From Methylocystis sp. (GTDB lineage: Bacteria; Pseudomonadota; Alphaproteobacteria; Rhizobiales; Beijerinckiaceae): 64,000 bases of DNA. The DNA is taken from contig JALHNQ010000003.1 of assembly GCA_022843405.1 (NCBI GenBank), positions 57,743 to 121,742 on the forward strand, in the 5' to 3' direction. The position numbers and the translations under genes are program-made. Below the pieces are notes generated by a model. That model saw only the letters and a program-made list of their open reading frames with translations, searched no databases and was not told the DNA's origin. Below, piece by piece: positions 14,430-24,950 of the stretch; positions within the stretch are counted from its first letter, which is position 1, and each line of letters begins with the position of its first letter.

Positions 14430-14580
14430 TTTTAGCAAAGCGAGGGGCGCTGCTGCTGGCCTGGCCTTTGGCCAGCGCGCTGCGCCTCATCGCGATCAAG
14501 CCGGAAGAAGCCTATCTCGCCGTGAAATTCGGCGAGAGCTACGCGTCCTATCGCAGCAAATTAAGGCGCTGGCTTCAAGG
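14429..14580 (+). pseudogene. C-terminal remnant of an isoprenylcysteine carboxyl methyltransferase/NnrU-like methyltransferase
   Basis: Open frame encoding ...IKPEEAYLAVKFGESYASYRSKLRRWL, the typical family C-terminus (EExYLxxKFGxxYxxYxxxVRRW), with no upstream catalytic region. Confidence 0.5.
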
Positions 14581-15543
14581 CGCCTCATTGATCGGCCGCA
14601 GCGGCAGAGGCATCGCGCCGGCGTCGATGAGTCGCGAAAATATCTTGAGCCCCACCGGCTCATTGCCATTGGGATGCACGAGCACGATCGAGCCGGGGCG
14701 GGGCCGCAGGCCCAGCGCCAGCCAGCTGTCGGCGCCGAGCGCAATCAGATGACGGCTCCGCACATGCTCCAACAGCGCCGCGTCGGCGACGAGACCCGGA
14801 AAGCGAAAAAACGCCGACGGCGTTTCTCCCTCGGCGATGATGAGCTTTTCCGTCTCGAAAATCTCGCGATCGACGTGGACGCCCGGCCGCAGGAAATAAT
14901 TCCGCCCATCCGGAAGGCGGCGAACATAGGGATGGCTGTAGGAATGATTGGCCCAGGCGATGTCGAGCGCGCCGCTGCGCGCCTTGTCGCGCAGCCAGGC
15001 GAAGTCGGCGCCGTGGCGGGCGATCCAGCCGCCGGAGACGGCGAGCATCACGGGCGTGTGCGGCCCCTGGGCGGCGAGCTTTTCGAAAAAGCTGCGGTCG
15101 AGCGGCTTGCGGCTCGGGCAGAGGTCGCCGGTGACGAAAGCGCCGTCGCCGTCGCTGTGAATGAGCCCGGCGTTGACGAGGGCCGGTGGACGGGTGGGGT
15201 CTTGCGGCGGATGCAGCGCCTGGAGATAGCGCGTCTCGGCCTGCGCCGCGTCGCTTGTCTCTTCGCAGCGCCAGCATGAAGCCCGCTCCAGCGACGTTTG
15301 CAGCGATTGCGGGTCGACCGTCAGGATCAGCGGCATCCCGTCGACGCTCATTCGCCGGATGGCGAGCCGCGATTCGTCTTCCCTGGCGCAGCGTTCGAAA
15401 ATTGGCGCATAGTCGCGCACCCGCGCGCCGGTCGGCGCCGGCCCTGGCGCGATGTCGACGGGCGCGCAGGACTCGTCTTCGCCGCGGGCCGTTACGGCGG
15501 AAGCGACGCACGCCCACAGTAGCAGGACGAGGACTCGTCTCAC
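14575..15543 (-). CDS. Polysaccharide deacetylase-family secreted protein
   Basis: Signal MRRVLVLLLWACVASAVTARG; 'ALDIAWANHSYSHPY' and 'FFRFPGLVAD' NodB-like motifs. Confidence 0.7.
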   Translation of the reverse strand: MRRVLVLLLWACVASAVTARGEDESCAPVDIAPGPAPTGARVRDYAPIFERCAREDESRLAIRRMSVDGMPLILTVDPQSLQTSLERASCWRCEETSDAAQAETRYLQALHPPQDPTRPPALVNAGLIHSDGDGAFVTGDLCPSRKPLDRSFFEKLAAQGPHTPVMLAVSGGWIARHGADFAWLRDKARSGALDIAWANHSYSHPYVRRLPDGRNYFLRPGVHVDREIFETEKLIIAEGETPSAFFRFPGLVADAALLEHVRSRHLIALGADSWLALGLRPRPGSIVLVHPNGNEPVGLKIFSRLIDAGAMPLPLRPINEAP

Positions 15544-15552
15544 GACGCGATC

Positions 15553-15984
15553 ATGATCAAAAACGAAGAGATTGAGAAGATCGTTCTTTCGATCGAACCG
15601 AGTGAGTCGGCCGAGCTTGCGGCAAGGCTCGGCGAAGAAATCGCGGTCCGGTTCGGGCCCCGCGATGAAACGCCGGTCGCCCTAGCGGCGCACGATGCGC
15701 AGGGGACTCACGTCGCCGGCCTGAACGGCGTCTCGCACTGGCGCTGGTTCTATGTTCGCCATCTGTGGGTCGAGCAATCTCAGCGCGGGCGTGGCCTGGG
15801 GCGCCGGCTGATGGCGGAAGCCGAGCGGATCGCCAGGGAGCGCGGCTGCGTCGGGCTCTATGTCGACACATTCGATCCGCAGGCGGCCGCCTTTTACGAA
15901 ACGCTCGGCTTTGCCCGCGCGGGCGAGATCGCGGATTTTCCGCCCGGCCATGCGCGACTTTTCTATAGAAAGCCGCTGCAATGA
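15553..15984 (+). CDS. GNAT-family N-acetyltransferase
   Basis: LWVEQSQRGRGLGRRLMAEAERIARERGCVGLYVDTFDPQAAAFYETLGF. Confidence 0.85.
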   Translation: MIKNEEIEKIVLSIEPSESAELAARLGEEIAVRFGPRDETPVALAAHDAQGTHVAGLNGVSHWRWFYVRHLWVEQSQRGRGLGRRLMAEAERIARERGCVGLYVDTFDPQAAAFYETLGFARAGEIADFPPGHARLFYRKPLQ

Positions 15985-16976
15985 CGGGGACGATGTCGGC
16001 GATGGTTCTGTCGGCGCCCCATGCGCGGCTTGTCCTCCAGGAGCGGTCGGCGCCCTCGCCCGGAGCCGGCGAATTGCGGCTCAAGGTCGAAGCTTGCGGC
16101 GTTTGCCGCACCGATCTCCATGTCGTCGACGGCGAGCTCACGCAGCTGAAGCTTTCCATCATTCCGGGCCATGAAATCGTGGGGCGCGTCGATGCGATCG
16201 GCGCCGGCGTGACCGGCGTGTTGCTTGGACAGAGGGTAGGCGTTCCGTGGCTCGGCCATACCTGCGGCCATTGTCCCTACTGCATGAGCGCGCGCGAAAA
16301 CTTATGCGACGATCCGCTCTTCACCGGCTATACGCGCGACGGCGGCTATGCGACCCACGCTGTCGCCGACGCCTCCTATTGTTTTCCGCTGCCAGAGAGC
16401 GGCGATCCGGCGAAGCTCGCGCCGCTGCTGTGCGCCGGCCTCATCGGCTGGCGCACGCTCAAGATGGCGGGGCCGGCGGAAACGATCGGCATATACGGCT
16501 TCGGCGCCGCCGCGCATATCATCGCCCAGGTCGCGATCGCTCGGGGCAGGCGCGTTCACGCTTTCGTTCGGCCGGGCGATCGGGCGGCGGCCGATTTCGC
16601 GCTGTCGCTTGGCGCGGCGTCGGCGCAGGATTCTGACGCGCGCGCGCCGGAACCGCTCGACGCCGCGCTGATCTTCGCGCCGGTCGGCGCGCTTGTTCCA
16701 CGCGCGCTCGCCGCCACGAAGAAGGGCGGCGCCGTCGTTTGCGGCGGCATTCACATGAGTGACATTCCGAGCTTTCCTTACGCGCTGCTCTGGGAGGAAC
16801 GGCGGCTGCTTTCGGTGGCCAATCTCACGCGCGAAGATGCGCGGGAATTCCTCGCGCTGGCGCCGACGCTGCCGCTGAAAATGCATGTGACGCGCTATCC
16901 GCTGGCGCAGGCCAATGAAGCGCTTGCCGATCTGCGCGAGGGCCGGCTGCAAGGCGTGGCGGTGCTGATTCCATAG
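15981..16976 (+). CDS. Zinc-dependent alcohol dehydrogenase
   Basis: GVCRTDLHVVDGEL, GHEIVGRVDAIG, structural-zinc Cys cluster CGHCPYCMSARENLC. Confidence 0.9.
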   Translation: MTGTMSAMVLSAPHARLVLQERSAPSPGAGELRLKVEACGVCRTDLHVVDGELTQLKLSIIPGHEIVGRVDAIGAGVTGVLLGQRVGVPWLGHTCGHCPYCMSARENLCDDPLFTGYTRDGGYATHAVADASYCFPLPESGDPAKLAPLLCAGLIGWRTLKMAGPAETIGIYGFGAAAHIIAQVAIARGRRVHAFVRPGDRAAADFALSLGAASAQDSDARAPEPLDAALIFAPVGALVPRALAATKKGGAVVCGGIHMSDIPSFPYALLWEERRLLSVANLTREDAREFLALAPTLPLKMHVTRYPLAQANEALADLREGRLQGVAVLIP

Positions 16977-16987
16977 CTCGACGTATG

Positions 16988-17074
16988 GCCGTCATTGCGA
17001 GGCGCGACAGCGCCGAAGCAATCCACGCTGTCGCGCGATTCTGGATTGCTTCGCCTACGGCTCGCAATGACGGC
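16988..17074. repeat. Intergenic palindromic repeat element
   Basis: Inverted arms GCCGTCATTGCGAG...CTCGCAATGACGGC with inner GAAGCAATCCA/TGGATTGCTTC. Confidence 0.8.
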
Positions 17075-17086
17075 GCACAGAGCCCG

Positions 17087-18595
17087 TCATTCCGGTGTGG
17101 CAAAGGCGCGGTGGGACTCGAAAATCGTCTTGATCTCGGCGGCGATGGTTTCCCTGTCTTTCGAGGCGTCGAGCTTGATCCATTCGATCGCGCCGGTCGC
17201 TTTCTCCATTTGCGCCTTCAGCACGTCGCGGGTCGCGTCCGACACGTCATTGACGCGCGCGTCGACGCGCGCTGTGCGCTGCGCCAGATCGAGATCGAGC
17301 CAGACGCCAAGGAACGGCGCGCGCGCACGCTCGGCCCCGGCTCTGACCGCTTCGCGGTCTTCAGGACGATCGAAGACGGCGTCAACGATGACCGGCCAGC
17401 CGAGCGCGGCTATTCGCGCCGCTTCCTCGAACATTTCGCCATAGACCTTCGCCGAAACGGCGCTCGCATAGGCTTCCACCGGCAGACGCGCGGTCGGCGG
17501 GACGCCAAAGAGCCGCTTACGGATTCGGTCGCTGTTGATGACGCGCGCGCCGGGCGCGTATCCGATCAATGGCGCGAGCGCTGCGGCGACGCTCGACTTG
17601 CCCGACCCGCTGAGGCCGCCAATCGCGATGACGGCGCCTTTGGCCGGCGCAAGCAGCGTCATCGCGAGATCGAAATAGAGGCGCGCGCGTTCGGCGTCTT
17701 GCTGCGAGGCTTCGACATGGGCGCGTATGGCGGCGCGCAGCGACATGAAAAGGGGAAGCAGCGGCAGACCGTCGGTCTCGTCACGTGCGTCGAGATAGCG
17801 GTTGAAGGCGAGATTCGAGAAGGCGGGCGCGCCGATTCGCCAAAAATCCATCAGCAGGAAGCCGATGTCGTAGAGCACGTCGATGGTCGCGAGCTCCTCA
17901 TCGAATTCGAGACAGTCGAAGAGGGTAGGCGCGCCGTCGAACAGACAGATGTTGCGCAGCGTCAGATCGCCGTGGCAGCGGCGCACCTTGCCCTGCGCCT
18001 TGCGCCGGTCGAGCAGCGGGGCTTGCGCATCGAGCGCTTTACCGAGCCGCGTGACGAGCGCTTCGATCTGTTCCGCGCTTGCGGCCGCCGCGTGGCGCAG
18101 GCTCTGAGCCGTGTCGTCGAGCGTTCGGCGCATCGCCGCCGCGCCGCCCTTGTCGTAAGCGGGCGCCGCTTCGTCATGAGTCTTGGCGACGCGACGCGCG
18201 AGCGACTCGACCATGTCGCGCGTCAGGCGGCCGTCCTTGGCGATCTGTTCCAAGAGGTCGGCGTCGGCGAAGCGGCGCATGACGACCACCGCGTCGATCA
18301 TCTCGCCTGCGCCATCGAGCGCGAGCCGGCCGTCCGCCTCGCGGGTCACGCGATGCGCGCCGAGATAAAGTTCGGGCGCGAAGCGCAGATTGAGCGCCGC
18401 TTCGCGTTCGCACATTTCCAATCGGCGGCTCGGCGTCGAGAAATCGAGATAGGAGAAGCGCACCGCCTTCTTCAGCTTATAGGCGCGCGTCCGGCACAGC
18501 GCGACGACGGAAATATGAGTCGTGGCGATCCGTTCCGCGCCGCCGTCGAGCGAGGCGAGAAAGCGCACGATGTCATCCTGCGCGCCAAAATCCAT
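17087..18595 (-). CDS. APH-like phosphotransferase fused to C-terminal AAA-type kinase/ATPase domain
   Basis: CHGDLTLRNICLFDG (APH catalytic loop) plus Walker A GGLSGSGKSSVAAALA. Confidence 0.8.
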   Translation of the reverse strand: MDFGAQDDIVRFLASLDGGAERIATTHISVVALCRTRAYKLKKAVRFSYLDFSTPSRRLEMCEREAALNLRFAPELYLGAHRVTREADGRLALDGAGEMIDAVVVMRRFADADLLEQIAKDGRLTRDMVESLARRVAKTHDEAAPAYDKGGAAAMRRTLDDTAQSLRHAAAASAEQIEALVTRLGKALDAQAPLLDRRKAQGKVRRCHGDLTLRNICLFDGAPTLFDCLEFDEELATIDVLYDIGFLLMDFWRIGAPAFSNLAFNRYLDARDETDGLPLLPLFMSLRAAIRAHVEASQQDAERARLYFDLAMTLLAPAKGAVIAIGGLSGSGKSSVAAALAPLIGYAPGARVINSDRIRKRLFGVPPTARLPVEAYASAVSAKVYGEMFEEAARIAALGWPVIVDAVFDRPEDREAVRAGAERARAPFLGVWLDLDLAQRTARVDARVNDVSDATRDVLKAQMEKATGAIEWIKLDASKDRETIAAEIKTIFESHRAFATPE

Positions 18596-18666
18596 TCTGC
18601 GCCTCGACTTAGCCCGCCGAAGGTCTGCCGCCGTAGCGTCCGAACCTTCCGGCGTCCGGATCAGGC

Positions 18667-18909
18667 TTATTCCATGCCCAGCGCGGAGAGATAGAGGTCG
18701 AGGATTTCCTCCTCCTCCTGCCGCTTGTGCTTATCCTGTCGGCGCAGCGACACGATCTTGCGCATCACCTTGGGGTCGAAGCCCGTTCCCTTCGCTTCCG
18801 CGTAGACGTCCTTAATGTCGTCGGCGATGGCGCGCTTCTCCTCTTCGAGCTTCTCGACTCGCTCGATAAAGGCGCGCAAATGTCCGCCGTCGACGGCGTT
18901 GCTGGCCAT
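18667..18909 (-). CDS. gapR: GapR-family (DUF2312) DNA-binding protein
   Basis: 80 aa coiled coil [49 protein letters not shown]. Confidence 0.9.
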   Translation of the reverse strand: MASNAVDGGHLRAFIERVEKLEEEKRAIADDIKDVYAEAKGTGFDPKVMRKIVSLRRQDKHKRQEEEEILDLYLSALGME

Positions 18910-19006
18910 GTGCATGTCCCGAGGCTGCGCCGGGCGGGCGAGGATGCGCGCCGGCTGGCCGGAGCCTTGCGACAAACCGGACGCGCTCGTCAAGGCGCAG
19001 CAGAGA

Positions 19007-21538
19007 CTAATCCCCGAATTCCGCAGGTAGCGGCTCGATAATAATCTTGGCCGTCCCTTGATTGTTGCCATAGGTATGGCGGGGATCGCCGTCTTGGTTT
19101 TCCTGACCGAGCATCGCTGCGACCGGAATGAAGCCCGTGTAGGCGTCATTGACATAGAGGAAGAGTTCGCCGTCCGCTGGCGATTTGAAGCGCACGGTCA
19201 TGTTATTCTTTGGCGAGCCGTTGCCGAAGGGAAAATACGGCTCTCCGGGGATAAGATCGAAGCCGCTTGGACCGACTTGGAGAATCGGTTTCATCCATGC
19301 TTCGTTTATCACGCGCTTAATCCCGAGCCCCATCAGAAAAAAGCCAATTTTCTTGTCAAGCGAGAGTTCGTCGCGCTTGAGGCCGCCGAGATTGGCCGCA
19401 AGCGTCGCATCTTTCCAGTCTTGGTCGATCGTGAAAGTCGCGGCGTAATGGCGGCCTTTTTTCAGTCTGTGGCCCGTAGCGGTGCAGGGTCGATCAACAA
19501 GAAAGTCAAACGTCGCTTCTTTTAACAAGTCTTGCGTCGTAGGCGAGCCTTGACACACCTCGCCTTGAGAGGCGCGGTAGTGGAAATAGAGGCGATCGAC
19601 GAGAAAGAGAGCGGCGATAGCGGTCAAAGCGAATAGAGCGCTGGGCCCCGCGACATTGGAAGCGAAATGCCAAACCCCATTGGCGAGCCTCGAGTTCAAT
19701 AGGCGAGTGGCGACCGGATCCCAAAGCAGACGAGCCAGCGCGCCTTGCGACGGGCGCTCCGTCATATGCCACGCAAAGCGGGAGCGATCGGCGATCGTGC
19801 GTCTCAGACGCCCGCCCCACCAGAACGTGACGCTAAATAGCAGAAGCAACAGACCTGCGCAAAGCGGGTATTGTCGAAAAGCGTCAAGCCATGGTGACAG
19901 GAAACCGGGAAGGTACCCGGCCACAAAGCCGACGATCCAGTCAAAAAACCTCGTAAAAGGATCGCTTAGGTCGGGCTCTCGTCGATTGAGCAGCGGCAGC
20001 AATAAAAGCACGATGAGCGACCAGAGGGTGACTTGATAGGAAACGCGTCGCCAAAAGACTGCGCATTTGACGAGATCAAGCGCTTCCGGCCTCGGCGCGC
20101 CCAATCTTTCCACAAGTTGTGCAATTCCAGCCATCCTTTTAGGCGCGCCGACGAGCCCCCCATTCGCGAACCGGCCCTCGCGCGATCGCGCGTCCGCGGT
20201 GAAATCGACGAACGCCTTCGCACGTCCGGTATTATCGACAACATCGAACTGCTGCGGCAGGGCGATAGGCGCGTACCCTTCAAACTGAAGCGCCATTCTG
20301 TAGATCACACTCTCATGGATCAACGGCCGCGGAGCAGGAATGGCAGCGTTTGCCACGGCGCCACTCTGGCGTTGTCTCAGCGTAAGCTGACGGGCTTCCT
20401 TCAAAATTCCGGGGATATCTCGAGGTTTATAACGATAGAGCGCGCTTAGTCCCCGGCGAGAATCATACATCTGACCAAATGCGGTCGATTTTGCGATGAC
20501 GTCATTCCTAAATGACTCGAGAAAAACAACGCCATGCTTTTCCGCTTCCAGCATGATCCAGCGTAGGGGCAGAATCGCCTGGCTATCGTCCGGATAGCCG
20601 CCGCCTACGTTTGCATGCACGCCGGCGAACCAGATTTGCTGGCTGCGTTCGCATACTTCCTGATACGCCTTTTCTTCCGCCTGCTCTCGGTTCATCCCGC
20701 TTTCAATGAGCTTGTCTATCAGCCGGCTGCGCTCGCGAGCGGCTTCGTGACGCACGTCAGCATCGTCGAAAGGGATCGGCGTGAATGCGTCGCGTTCATC
20801 GTCGATCGAAAGAGCATGACGTGTTACGCGGACAATCGGTAGCAGATCGTAACTGCTAAAGGTCAGAGGAAAGATGAATTTGTCAATAAAGACCCTCAAC
20901 TCCTCGACGGGCATTCCGTAGGCGCCGACCGTATCCCACAAACCTAGAAAGTCGATCGCGTCGACTTGACAGTTCTTGCCTCGATCGTAACGGTCCTCTT
21001 TGCGGTCGAGGAAAGGGATCACGACTTTATCCCGAACCCCTCGCCAGATATTTTCGACACCGAGAATGGTGTGAAAACTTCGCGCTCGGAACTGCTGATA
21101 GGCGCGCTCGGCCAGCCTATCGAGTTCGGCTTCCGAATCCGCTTTTATCGGAAGGCCTTCAGAAGCCACTAGGCCGATTAGTACGCGGATGGTGAAGGCG
21201 CCTCGGCTGAACCCAAAACATGCGATCTTGGGAGGGTAAAGCGTGTCGCCGGAGGTTTTGCTGCGCTCCAAGTCCATGGTTTCCATAGCGTCGCGATAAT
21301 GACGCGTCAGAAACTTATATAGATCCAAGACATTACGTTTCAGGCCGAAACCGAAAGCGCCGGTGATAACGGCGAGCCAGCGATGCTGCGATGAGCCCAC
21401 GCCGTCGTCGTAGTAGGCTATCTGTCCCTTGTCGGGCGTCATGTTGAGCGCAGCATACAATCGAAAGACGTTGGTCTTAAAAGGTGACGCCGAACTGTTG
21501 CCTGTTCCGTCCGAAAAAAGGACGATTGTCTTAAACAT
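19007..21538 (-). CDS. DUF2235-domain (alpha/beta hydrolase, Tle1-like) protein with central TM helices
   Basis: [16 protein letters not shown]...; GFSRGAF (GxSxG); TM segments [29 protein letters not shown]. Confidence 0.8.
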   Translation of the reverse strand: MFKTIVLFSDGTGNSSASPFKTNVFRLYAALNMTPDKGQIAYYDDGVGSSQHRWLAVITGAFGFGLKRNVLDLYKFLTRHYRDAMETMDLERSKTSGDTLYPPKIACFGFSRGAFTIRVLIGLVASEGLPIKADSEAELDRLAERAYQQFRARSFHTILGVENIWRGVRDKVVIPFLDRKEDRYDRGKNCQVDAIDFLGLWDTVGAYGMPVEELRVFIDKFIFPLTFSSYDLLPIVRVTRHALSIDDERDAFTPIPFDDADVRHEAARERSRLIDKLIESGMNREQAEEKAYQEVCERSQQIWFAGVHANVGGGYPDDSQAILPLRWIMLEAEKHGVVFLESFRNDVIAKSTAFGQMYDSRRGLSALYRYKPRDIPGILKEARQLTLRQRQSGAVANAAIPAPRPLIHESVIYRMALQFEGYAPIALPQQFDVVDNTGRAKAFVDFTADARSREGRFANGGLVGAPKRMAGIAQLVERLGAPRPEALDLVKCAVFWRRVSYQVTLWSLIVLLLLPLLNRREPDLSDPFTRFFDWIVGFVAGYLPGFLSPWLDAFRQYPLCAGLLLLLFSVTFWWGGRLRRTIADRSRFAWHMTERPSQGALARLLWDPVATRLLNSRLANGVWHFASNVAGPSALFALTAIAALFLVDRLYFHYRASQGEVCQGSPTTQDLLKEATFDFLVDRPCTATGHRLKKGRHYAATFTIDQDWKDATLAANLGGLKRDELSLDKKIGFFLMGLGIKRVINEAWMKPILQVGPSGFDLIPGEPYFPFGNGSPKNNMTVRFKSPADGELFLYVNDAYTGFIPVAAMLGQENQDGDPRHTYGNNQGTAKIIIEPLPAEFGD

Positions 21539-21674
21539 TTTTGGCTCCAAAGTACTGCAAAGGTAAAAGAAGAAACTACGCCCACGGTCGCGGCTTACGC
21601 AAGTCCAATTTGCATTTGCCGCCGCCGTGGTCGCTGCGCGGCGCACTTGAAACCGCCGTCGGGGCCGCCGATCT

Positions 21675-22187
21675 TTGACGGGCCAACTGAAAGGCGGCGA
21701 GTCGATGACCGAGCGCGAACCTCTTTCCAGCAGCGAGCCGCCCATGAACCAGTCCAGCGCGCGCGCCGCGCCCTACATTCCGCCTCAGGCGCTCGAAGGC
21801 GTGCGCAGCCGCCGCATCATGGCCGTCATGCTGGACTTGATCCTCGTTTCCGGCATGTCGGCGGCGCTGTTCGTCGCGCTACTTATTTTGAGCGCCGGAC
21901 TCTCGGCGTTCATCCTGCCGCCGCTATTTCCGATCGTCGCCTTTTTTTACAACGGCCTGACGGTCTCAGGTCCGAGAAGGGCGACGCCCGGAATGGCGTT
22001 CATGGACCTGGAGATGTGGACCATGGGCGGAGATCCAGTGCCGTTTCTGCAGGCAGCCGTTCACGCTGTGCTATTTTACGTCACCTGGCTGTTCCCGCCA
22101 CTGCTGCTCGTGTCGCTGTTTACGAGCGACAAGCGCTGCCTGCACGACATTCTCGCCGATGTGATCGTTTTGCGGCGCTCGTCTTAA
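21675..22187 (+). CDS. RDD-family membrane protein
   Basis: RSRRIMAVMLDLILVSGM...; TPGMAFMDLEMW; CLHDILADVIVL. Confidence 0.75.
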   Translation: MTGQLKGGESMTEREPLSSSEPPMNQSSARAAPYIPPQALEGVRSRRIMAVMLDLILVSGMSAALFVALLILSAGLSAFILPPLFPIVAFFYNGLTVSGPRRATPGMAFMDLEMWTMGGDPVPFLQAAVHAVLFYVTWLFPPLLLVSLFTSDKRCLHDILADVIVLRRSS

Positions 22188-22274
22188 AATCTGCAATTTC
22201 ATCTCTGCAAATCTGACCTTGGCGTGCGCCGCGCAGGCGCTCTAGATTAGTTTCGTATCCGGGATCCACAGAGC

Positions 22275-23006
22275 GTGACGAAAGAGCCGCGCGACGCGCC
22301 GCAATTCTACCTGACCTCTCCGGCGCCGTGCCCCTATTTGCCGGGCCGCGAGGAGCGGAAGGTCTTCACGCATCTGATCGGCCTTCGGGCGCCGGCGCTC
22401 AATGATACGCTGACCCAATCTGGCTTTCGCCGCTCGCAGACCATCGCCTATCGTCCGGCGTGCGAGCAGTGCCGCGCTTGCGTTTCCGTGCGGGTAAAAC
22501 TCGACGAGTTCACGCCCTCCCGCGGCATGCGGCGTATTCGCCGGCGGAACGCCGATCTTGTCGCCGAAACCCGTCCGGCGCGCGCGACGCAGGAGCAATA
22601 CGCCCTGTTTCGCCGCTATGTCGGCGCGCGCCATTCCGACGGGGGCATGGCCGACATGAGCATGGTCGATTATCAAATGATGATCGAAGACAGCCACGTC
22701 GACACAAGGCTCATAGAATATCGCCTCGCGCGCGCGAATGGCGAGATCGGCCCGCTCGTCGCCTGCTGCCTGACCGACCGGCTCTCGGATGGGCTGTCGA
22801 TGGTCTATTCCTTCTATGAGCCTGAACTGGAGCACCGCTCGCTGGGGGCGTTCATGATTCTCGATCACGCCGAGCGCGGGCGCGGCTTCGGCCTGCCGCA
22901 TGTCTATCTTGGCTATTGGGTCGAAGGTTCGCGCAAGATGGAGTATAAGTCCCGCTTCCTGCCCCAGGAGCGCCTGGGCATGAGCGGATGGGTCCGGGTG
23001 GGCTGA
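22275..23006 (+). CDS. bpt: Aspartate/glutamate leucyltransferase
   Basis: [66 protein letters not shown]. Confidence 0.92.
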   Translation: MTKEPRDAPQFYLTSPAPCPYLPGREERKVFTHLIGLRAPALNDTLTQSGFRRSQTIAYRPACEQCRACVSVRVKLDEFTPSRGMRRIRRRNADLVAETRPARATQEQYALFRRYVGARHSDGGMADMSMVDYQMMIEDSHVDTRLIEYRLARANGEIGPLVACCLTDRLSDGLSMVYSFYEPELEHRSLGAFMILDHAERGRGFGLPHVYLGYWVEGSRKMEYKSRFLPQERLGMSGWVRVG

Positions 23007-23165
23007 GCCCGACGCCTCGTCCGCGCCGCGCCGAGCTGCGCAGGCCACAAAATCGCCGGACTATTCGGTCCTTGTTAAGGCCGAAGATGCACAACTCGAT
23101 CGAAACGGTCGGCGCGGTTCTTTAGACGCGCCGTCTTTCGGCTTGACCGCCGGGGCCTCCCGGCG

Positions 23166-24518
23166 ATGCGATTGGAGAGATCTGTGCGAGAACCCGCATT
23201 TTTGCAGCTTGTCCGCGGCGCCGCGCTTGTCGTCGGCGCAGTGGCGCTTGCGCCGGCCTGCGCCGCCTTGGAACAGGACGGACAGGCCGAATGGGCGCAG
23301 CGTTATGACGCCGACGCCCGTCTCACCGTCTCCCGTTCGACGACCCCGATACTCTCGACTCAGACGGTGGCCGCGACTGAAGCCGCGATCGAACGCTTTC
23401 GCGAAATCGTCGCCAACGGCGGCTGGCCCGCGGTGCCGTCGGGTCAGCAATTGCGGCTCGGCTCGAACGGACCGGCCGTTTCGGCGCTGCGGCGTCGGCT
23501 GATCGCCTCCGGCGACATCGGGCCCGAAACAGGCGCGAGCCCGGTGTTCGATTCCTATGTCGAGGCGGCGGTGCGCCGCTTCCAGGCCCGCCACGGCATC
23601 ATTGCGACCGGAGCCGTCAATCAGCAGACGATCCAGGCGCTGAATGTCCCGGCCGAGACGAGGCTGCAGCAGCTCGAGACGAATCTTGTTAGATTGCGCA
23701 GCTTCTCCCGCGACCTTGGCGCCCGCTACGTCACCGCCAATATTCCCGCCGCCACGGTGGAGACGGTGGAGAACGGCGAGGTCGTCACCCACCATGTCGC
23801 GGGCGTCGGCAAGATCGACCGCCAGTCGCCGGTGATGCAGACCAAGGCCATCCAGGTCAATTTCAATCCGTTCTGGACGGTGCCGGCCTCGGTGATCCGC
23901 AAGGATCTCATCCCCAAGATGCAGGCCGACCCAAACTACCTCAACGCCAATCACATCCGCGTCTACAACAAGGACAATCAGGAGCTGCAGCCAGAGCAGA
24001 TCAACTGGCGCTCGCTCGACGCGCTCAATTTCAGGTTCCGCCAGGACATCGGCGGCGACTTCAACTCGCTCGGCGTGGTGCGCATCGACATCGCCAACCC
24101 TTACGGGGTCTATATGCATGACACGCCCGCCAAAGGCGTTTTCGGCGACGATTTCCGCTTCGTCTCGTCGGGCTGCATCCGGCTTCAAAACGTGCGGGAT
24201 TATGTCGCCTGGCTGTTGAAGGAGACGCCGGGCTGGGACCGCGACCATATCGACCAGGTCATCGCTTCCGGCGAGCGCATCGACGTGAAGATCACGCCGG
24301 CCGTGCCGGTCTATTGGGTCTATGTCACAGCCTGGGCGACGCCGGATGGAGTCACGCAGTTCCGCGACGACATATATCAGCGCGACGGGCTCGGCCTGCG
24401 CGCCGCAGGGGCCGATTCGGCCGCGCCGACAGTCGTGCAGGCGGCGCGCCCGATCCCCGCCGACAGTTTGATTCAGGGCGAAGACGACAGCTATTTCGAG
24501 GAGCGCCCGCGGCGGTAG
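23166..24518 (+). CDS. L,D-transpeptidase (YkuD/YcbB-like) with peptidoglycan-binding domain
   Basis: PG-binding repeat LRLGSNGPAVSALRRRL..AAVRRFQARHG; catalytic motif HDTPAKGVFG...RFVSSGCIRLQNV. Confidence 0.92.
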   Translation: MRLERSVREPAFLQLVRGAALVVGAVALAPACAALEQDGQAEWAQRYDADARLTVSRSTTPILSTQTVAATEAAIERFREIVANGGWPAVPSGQQLRLGSNGPAVSALRRRLIASGDIGPETGASPVFDSYVEAAVRRFQARHGIIATGAVNQQTIQALNVPAETRLQQLETNLVRLRSFSRDLGARYVTANIPAATVETVENGEVVTHHVAGVGKIDRQSPVMQTKAIQVNFNPFWTVPASVIRKDLIPKMQADPNYLNANHIRVYNKDNQELQPEQINWRSLDALNFRFRQDIGGDFNSLGVVRIDIANPYGVYMHDTPAKGVFGDDFRFVSSGCIRLQNVRDYVAWLLKETPGWDRDHIDQVIASGERIDVKITPAVPVYWVYVTAWATPDGVTQFRDDIYQRDGLGLRAAGADSAAPTVVQAARPIPADSLIQGEDDSYFEERPRR

Positions 24519-24527
24519 CGGCGGCGC

Positions 24528-24950
24528 CTATTGCCCCGCAGCGTCGCCGCGCGACGCGCGCCAGGTTCCGCCGCAAAGATCGGTCGACGACGACCATGCC
24601 CCGGAGCCCTTGCCATTGCGCAGCGTTCCGTGGAAGCGCACGACGCGCTCGCCTTCGCCTGTGAACCTTGCGACGATCGTCCCTTCTTCGTCGACATAAC
24701 CCCAGGCGGAGCCGGCAGGGCCGGGCGCGGCGGCGATCTTATTGTCGACAATGTCGAAGGACGGCGGGATCATGAGCTGGCACTCGCCGACCGTCGTCGC
24801 GGCTTCAATGCTCCATCGGCCGTTCGTATCGCCGACCGGGCCCGATAACGTCTGTTCATTCTCCGGCTTGGCCTTTTGGCCGTGCGGCTGTTTGGCGTAT
24901 GCGCCCCCAGCCGCCAAGCAGACGGCAAGCGCCAACGCTAGAATCCTCAT
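24528..24950 (-). CDS. Secreted hypothetical protein
   Basis: Signal MRILALALAVCLAAGGAYA; start overlaps the mutA stop by 4 bp (ATGA). Confidence 0.65.
   Translation of the reverse strand: MRILALALAVCLAAGGAYAKQPHGQKAKPENEQTLSGPVGDTNGRWSIEAATTVGECQLMIPPSFDIVDNKIAAAPGPAGSAWGYVDEEGTIVARFTGEGERVVRFHGTLRNGKGSGAWSSSTDLCGGTWRASRGDAAGQ

Noticed and set aside
16985-18694. 569-aa plus-strand ORF opposite the APH/kinase gene
   Set aside because: Shadow ORF starting inside a palindromic repeat; no recognisable domain
19007-21538. DUF2235 gene as part of a type VI secretion locus
   Set aside because: No VgrG, Hcp, PAAR or immunity-like gene adjacent; neighbours are gapR and an RDD protein
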